Below, one piece after another: positions 5,961 through 8,381 of a stretch of DNA of 8,381 nucleotides (its first letter is position 1; each line of letters opens with the position of its first letter). This DNA is from Prevotella sp. (lineage in GTDB: Bacteria > Bacteroidota > Bacteroidia > Bacteroidales > Dysgonomonadaceae). A model generated the notes under the pieces. It was not told the DNA's origin and did not search any database. It worked only from the letters and a program-made list of their open reading frames with translations. A program made the translations under genes and the position numbers. The stretch lies in assembly GCA_031263965.1 (NCBI GenBank), contig JAISES010000335.1, forward strand, positions 1-8,381, in the 5' to 3' direction.

Positions 5961-6724
5961 ATTCAAACGAATATATTTTAGAGCTCAAGGATGTATCGGT
6001 GTCGTACACTCCCGGTAAAAATGCCGTGAATATGGTTAATGCCGACATTAAGGTGAATACCGTCACAGCCATTATGGGGCCGTCGGGATGTGGAAAAAGC
6101 ACATTGTTGCGCGCTATAAACCGTATGCACGAGCTGTATCCGGATATAGTAACTACCGGCGAAATCCTCTTAAAAGGAGAAAATATATTCGATATGAATC
6201 CGATGGAGGTGCGCCGGCTTGCAGGAATGGTATTTCAGAGGCCTACTCCGTTTCCTACAATGAGTATTTATGATAATGTCATAGCCGGATATAAGCTGAA
6301 TAATCTGAAGTTGAGTAAATCTGAAAAAGACGAAGTAGTTGAAAATAGTTTGCGGAATGTCGCTCTTTGGGACGAAGTGAAGGATTCGATGACAAAGAAA
6401 GGCACCTTTCTTTCGGGGGGGCAACAGCAGCGTCTTTGTATCGCCCGTGCATTGGCGCTAAAACCGGAACTATTGTTAATGGACGAACCGACATCGGCTC
6501 TCGACCCCATATCAACCAATAGGGTAGAAGAATTGATCTTTGAATTGAAAAAACAATATACAATAGTAATTGTTACCCATAATATGTCTCAGGCAGCCCG
6601 CCTGTCGGACAATTCTATGTTTATGTATCTGGGCGAACTGGTAGAATACGGCACAACAAAACAGATGTTTACCAAACCTAACGATAAACGTACAGAAGAC
6701 TATCTGACAGGAGTATTTAGTTAA
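5945..6724 (+). CDS. pstB: Phosphate ABC transporter ATP-binding protein PstB
   Basis: The cytoplasmic ATPase that drives phosphate import, 259 residues as usual for PstB. It has Walker [10 protein letters not shown] (45-53), Q-loop Gln98 within FQRPTPFP (typical of phosphate importers), signature LSGGQQQR starting at 156, Walker B LLLMDEP with D180/E181, D-loop SALDP, and switch His212 in VTHNM. All catalytic residues are intact. Two such subunits work with PstC and PstA. The start overlaps the end of pstA by 16 bp. A run of seven G (6415-6421) encodes part of the signature Ser-Gly-Gly; gain or loss of one G would destroy the ATPase just after the Q-loop half. Confidence 0.97.
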   Translation: MENTVNSNEYILELKDVSVSYTPGKNAVNMVNADIKVNTVTAIMGPSGCGKSTLLRAINRMHELYPDIVTTGEILLKGENIFDMNPMEVRRLAGMVFQRPTPFPTMSIYDNVIAGYKLNNLKLSKSEKDEVVENSLRNVALWDEVKDSMTKKGTFLSGGQQQRLCIARALALKPELLLMDEPTSALDPISTNRVEELIFELKKQYTIVIVTHNMSQAARLSDNSMFMYLGELVEYGTTKQMFTKPNDKRTEDYLTGVFS

Positions 6725-6727
6725 GAT

Positions 6728-6755
6728 AAGCTGTTAGCCTTTGGCTATTAGCTTT
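6728..6755. repeat. Four-unit heptad array after pstB
   Basis: AAGCTGT, TAGCCTT, TGGCTAT and TAGCTTT follow in 7-bp phase beginning 3 bases after the pstB stop. TAGCC (6735-6739) and GGCTA (6743-6747) form a perfect 5-bp stem with a TTT loop. A 16-base AT-rich spacer separates it from the next array. Confidence 0.65.
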
Positions 6756-6771
6756 AAATAATATAAACAAA

Positions 6772-6806
6772 AAGCTGTTGGCTATAAGCTAATAGCTAAA
6801 AGCTAG
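6772..6806. repeat. Five-unit heptad array before phoU
   Basis: AAGCTGT, TGGCTAT, AAGCTAA, TAGCTAA and AAGCTAG are in 7-bp phase and end 5 bases before the phoU ATG. The first unit equals the first unit of the array after pstB. TAGCT (6793-6797) and AGCTA (6801-6805) can pair around an AAA loop next to the start codon, which could affect phoU translation. Confidence 0.75.
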
Positions 6807-6811
6807 AAAAC

Positions 6812-7492
6812 ATGACAACAAATATAAAACTCAGGCAACTCGAACTGCTGTTGAACGATTTCGAACTATTATCGAAAACGGCATTGATACAAATGCAAAT
6901 AACCACAAAGCTGTTAGAAGACAACTCCTTGGAATCGTTGTATGAAGAGGCCGAGTCTAATGAAATAATCATGGACCGGCTGGAGATTAAAGTCAGAGAA
7001 GAAGTGGTTTTTACAATATTCCAGTTCAATCCGATTGCGGCCGATTTAAGGAAAATAATTACCTATCAGGATATAACTACCAATCTGGAACGGATAGGAG
7101 ATATGTTATTGAATATTATTCACTTCCTGAAAAAGACCGATCTGTCGGCGCATCATTTTGAAGGCGTAAAAAGACTGATCGCTAAAATGGTGGAATATGC
7201 CGGAGAGATGCTCAGAAATGCTGTTTTTTCTTTTTCGAATGAAGATGCTCACACAGCATATCAAGTGATACAAGAAGATGACAAAGTAGATGAACTATTC
7301 CATCAAATAAGCTTATCTTTACAAGAAACTCTTTCGGGTAAAGCATTGAGCAAACCCGAAATACAAAGTATAATACATATTAATGCCATATCTCACAACC
7401 TGGAACGGATTGGAGATAGTGCAACCAATATAGCGGAGGCAACAATTTATCTAACCGAAGGTAAAGATATCAGACATGGAAACAAACAATAA
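6812..7492 (+). CDS. phoU: Phosphate signalling and transport regulator PhoU
   Basis: A cytoplasmic, all-helical protein of 226 residues with the two-repeat PhoU architecture. Each half carries NLERIGD (91-97 and 196-202, exactly 105 residues apart) plus acidic E/D clusters (about 49-60 and 155-161). In the family these bind metal ions. PhoU couples the state of the Pst transporter to the PhoR/PhoB switch and restrains phosphate uptake. Length is typical. The first residues (MTTNIKLRQLELLLNDF) begin a helix, supporting the ATG at 6812, which follows an RGCY heptad array. The end overlaps the phoB start by 17 bp, so regulator and response regulator are probably made together. Confidence 0.95.
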   Translation: MTTNIKLRQLELLLNDFELLSKTALIQMQITTKLLEDNSLESLYEEAESNEIIMDRLEIKVREEVVFTIFQFNPIAADLRKIITYQDITTNLERIGDMLLNIIHFLKKTDLSAHHFEGVKRLIAKMVEYAGEMLRNAVFSFSNEDAHTAYQVIQEDDKVDELFHQISLSLQETLSGKALSKPEIQSIIHINAISHNLERIGDSATNIAEATIYLTEGKDIRHGNKQ

Positions 7493-8174
7493 AATATCTA
7501 TTCTTATTGTAGATGATGAACCGGACATAAGGGAGATATTGCAATTTAACTTGCAAAACGAAGGGTATGATATAGATCTGGCTGAATCTGCGGAGCAGGC
7601 GGCAAAGGTACTTTCGTCGAAACATAAGCTGATTTTACTTGATGTTATGATGGGAGGAATTTCGGGATTTAAGTTTGCCGACCAAATGAGGAAAGACGGA
7701 AATAATACTCCTGTTATTTTTCTGACAGCAAAAAATACGGAAAATGATATGCTTACGGGCTTTTCGATAGGCGGTGACGATTATATACCAAAACCATTTT
7801 CGATAAAAGAAATTATAGCTCGTGTAAGGAGTGTGCTGAAAAGATCTATCCGTCATTCAACTGAAGTTCAGGAGAATATTATTTCGGTAAATACTCTTGA
7901 AATAAATATGGATACAAAAATCGTGTCTGTTGATGGTAAGCAGATTGAGCTAACTAAAACCGAATTTAATATACTGGTTCTTCTAATCCGGAATGCAGGG
8001 AGAATTTTCTCCCGTGCCGATATTTTAGATAAAGCATGGAAAGACGACGGTATAGTACTGGAGAGGACTGTAGATGTGCATATTGCCAGATTGAGAAAGA
8101 AAGTAGGTGTTTACGGTGATTATATTATTAACCGGACAGGATATGGATATGTGTTTAATATGCCGAACAAATAA
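7476..8174 (+). CDS. phoB: PhoB-like OmpR-family response regulator
   Basis: A DNA-binding regulator of 232 residues. The receiver domain (about 7-120) has D13/D14, phospho-acceptor D56, T84 and K106. The winged-helix output domain (about 132-230) has ELTKTEFNILVLLIRNAGRI, the recognition-helix region RTVDVHIARLRKK and the wing RTGYGYVF. The residue after DVMM is Gly60 where most OmpR-family receivers have Pro; I believe this is common in Bacteroidota members. Its place after phoU, overlapping by 17 bp, argues for PhoB, the activator of phosphate-starvation genes. Family features alone cannot separate it from other OmpR-type regulators. No phoR kinase gene follows within the remaining 200 bases, so its partner must be elsewhere. 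It could bind the 11-bp-phased repeats before pstS. Confidence 0.88.
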   Translation: METNNKISILIVDDEPDIREILQFNLQNEGYDIDLAESAEQAAKVLSSKHKLILLDVMMGGISGFKFADQMRKDGNNTPVIFLTAKNTENDMLTGFSIGGDDYIPKPFSIKEIIARVRSVLKRSIRHSTEVQENIISVNTLEINMDTKIVSVDGKQIELTKTEFNILVLLIRNAGRIFSRADILDKAWKDDGIVLERTVDVHIARLRKKVGVYGDYIINRTGYGYVFNMPNK

Positions 8175-8254
8175 CTTGTATTTAAGTCGCTATTTATTAA
8201 AGAGTACCGGTCAGGGGTTTGATTATGGTTAAAAATATGTTCTATTTATTATGC

Positions 8255-8273
8255 GGAATCTACGATTCCTTTT
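8255..8273 (+). terminator. Candidate intrinsic terminator of the pst-pho operon
   Basis: GGAATC (8255-8260) and GATTCC (8264-8269) form a perfect 6-bp stem with a TAC loop, followed by TTTTCTT. It lies about 80 bases after the phoB stop. The stem is short and only half GC, so it is weak by usual standards. Confidence 0.45.
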
Positions 8274-8276
8274 CTT

Positions 8277-8381
8277 AACTTTTTGCTTGACCAAAAAGTT
8301 ACAAAAAGTCAAGGCTGTACCGGATAGCCGACCCACAGCCAGCTTGCCGGCTAAACAAAATAAACTCGCATCTAACGATGC
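8277..8381. repeat. Palindrome-rich dispersed repeat (runs off the window)
   Basis: A chain of inverted repeats fills the right end. AACTTTTTG/CAAAAAGTT (8277-8285 with 8292-8300) is a perfect 9-bp stem. CTTGAC/GTCAAG (8286-8291 with 8308-8313) overlaps it and would be an alternative fold. GGCTGT/ACAGCC (8313-8318 with 8335-8340) and AGCC/GGCT (8337-8340 with 8349-8352) follow. GCATC/GATGC (8368-8372 with 8377-8381) is cut by the window edge. From memory, TTGACCAAAAAGT...AGTCAAGGCTG strings recur between genes in Bacteroidota. No coding frame is apparent. The stems are seen; the dispersed status is recalled and unverified. Confidence 0.6.

Overview
The window is a single co-directional block of genes on the + strand, almost certainly from a member of Bacteroidota (order Bacteroidales; a Dysgonomonas-like genome is a guess from sequence style, not shown). 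The grounds are the moderate-to-low GC content, the lack of strong Shine-Dalgarno sites, promoter-like strings resembling the Bacteroidota TTG / TAnnTTTG pattern, a lipoprotein-type PstS, and flanking repeats of a kind I remember from intergenic regions of this phylum.

Layout: 1-239 is non-coding and holds a long imperfect inverted repeat (24-100) and a perfect 12-bp direct repeat (123-134 and 148-159) beside a candidate promoter. 240-1598 encodes an NtrC-family response regulator (REC, AAA+, Fis-type HTH). 1602-2909 is its partner histidine kinase, but codon 77 is an in-frame TAG that separates the two-TM/HAMP N-terminus from the PAS-HisKA-HATPase core. The core remains open from an ATG at 1884. 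2910-3016 is a regulatory gap with 11-bp-phased direct repeats that look like a Pho box. Then follow pstS (3017-4051), pstC (4148-4993), pstA (5082-5960), pstB (5945-6724), phoU (6812-7492) and a PhoB-like OmpR-family regulator (7476-8174). A candidate terminator and a palindrome-rich dispersed repeat close the window.

Together the genes form a high-affinity phosphate uptake module. The PstS lipoprotein captures phosphate, PstC and PstA form the channel, PstB powers it, PhoU links transport state to signalling, and the PhoB-like regulator is the likely transcriptional output. No PhoR lies next to phoB. The only histidine kinase in view belongs to the NtrC-type pair and appears broken or shortened.

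The most unusual signal is non-coding. Each real gap inside the operon (pstS-pstC, pstC-pstA, pstB-phoU; 96, 88 and 87 bp) is largely filled by degenerate short-unit arrays that hold a strict 7-bp (or 8-bp) register while the unit sequence changes along the array. The first array is 15 heptads in unbroken phase, starts inside the pstS coding end, supplies its stop codon, and runs to within 4 bp of the pstC start. The gene pairs that overlap (pstA/pstB, phoU/phoB) have no room for such arrays. No stretch over 300 bases lacks a gene.
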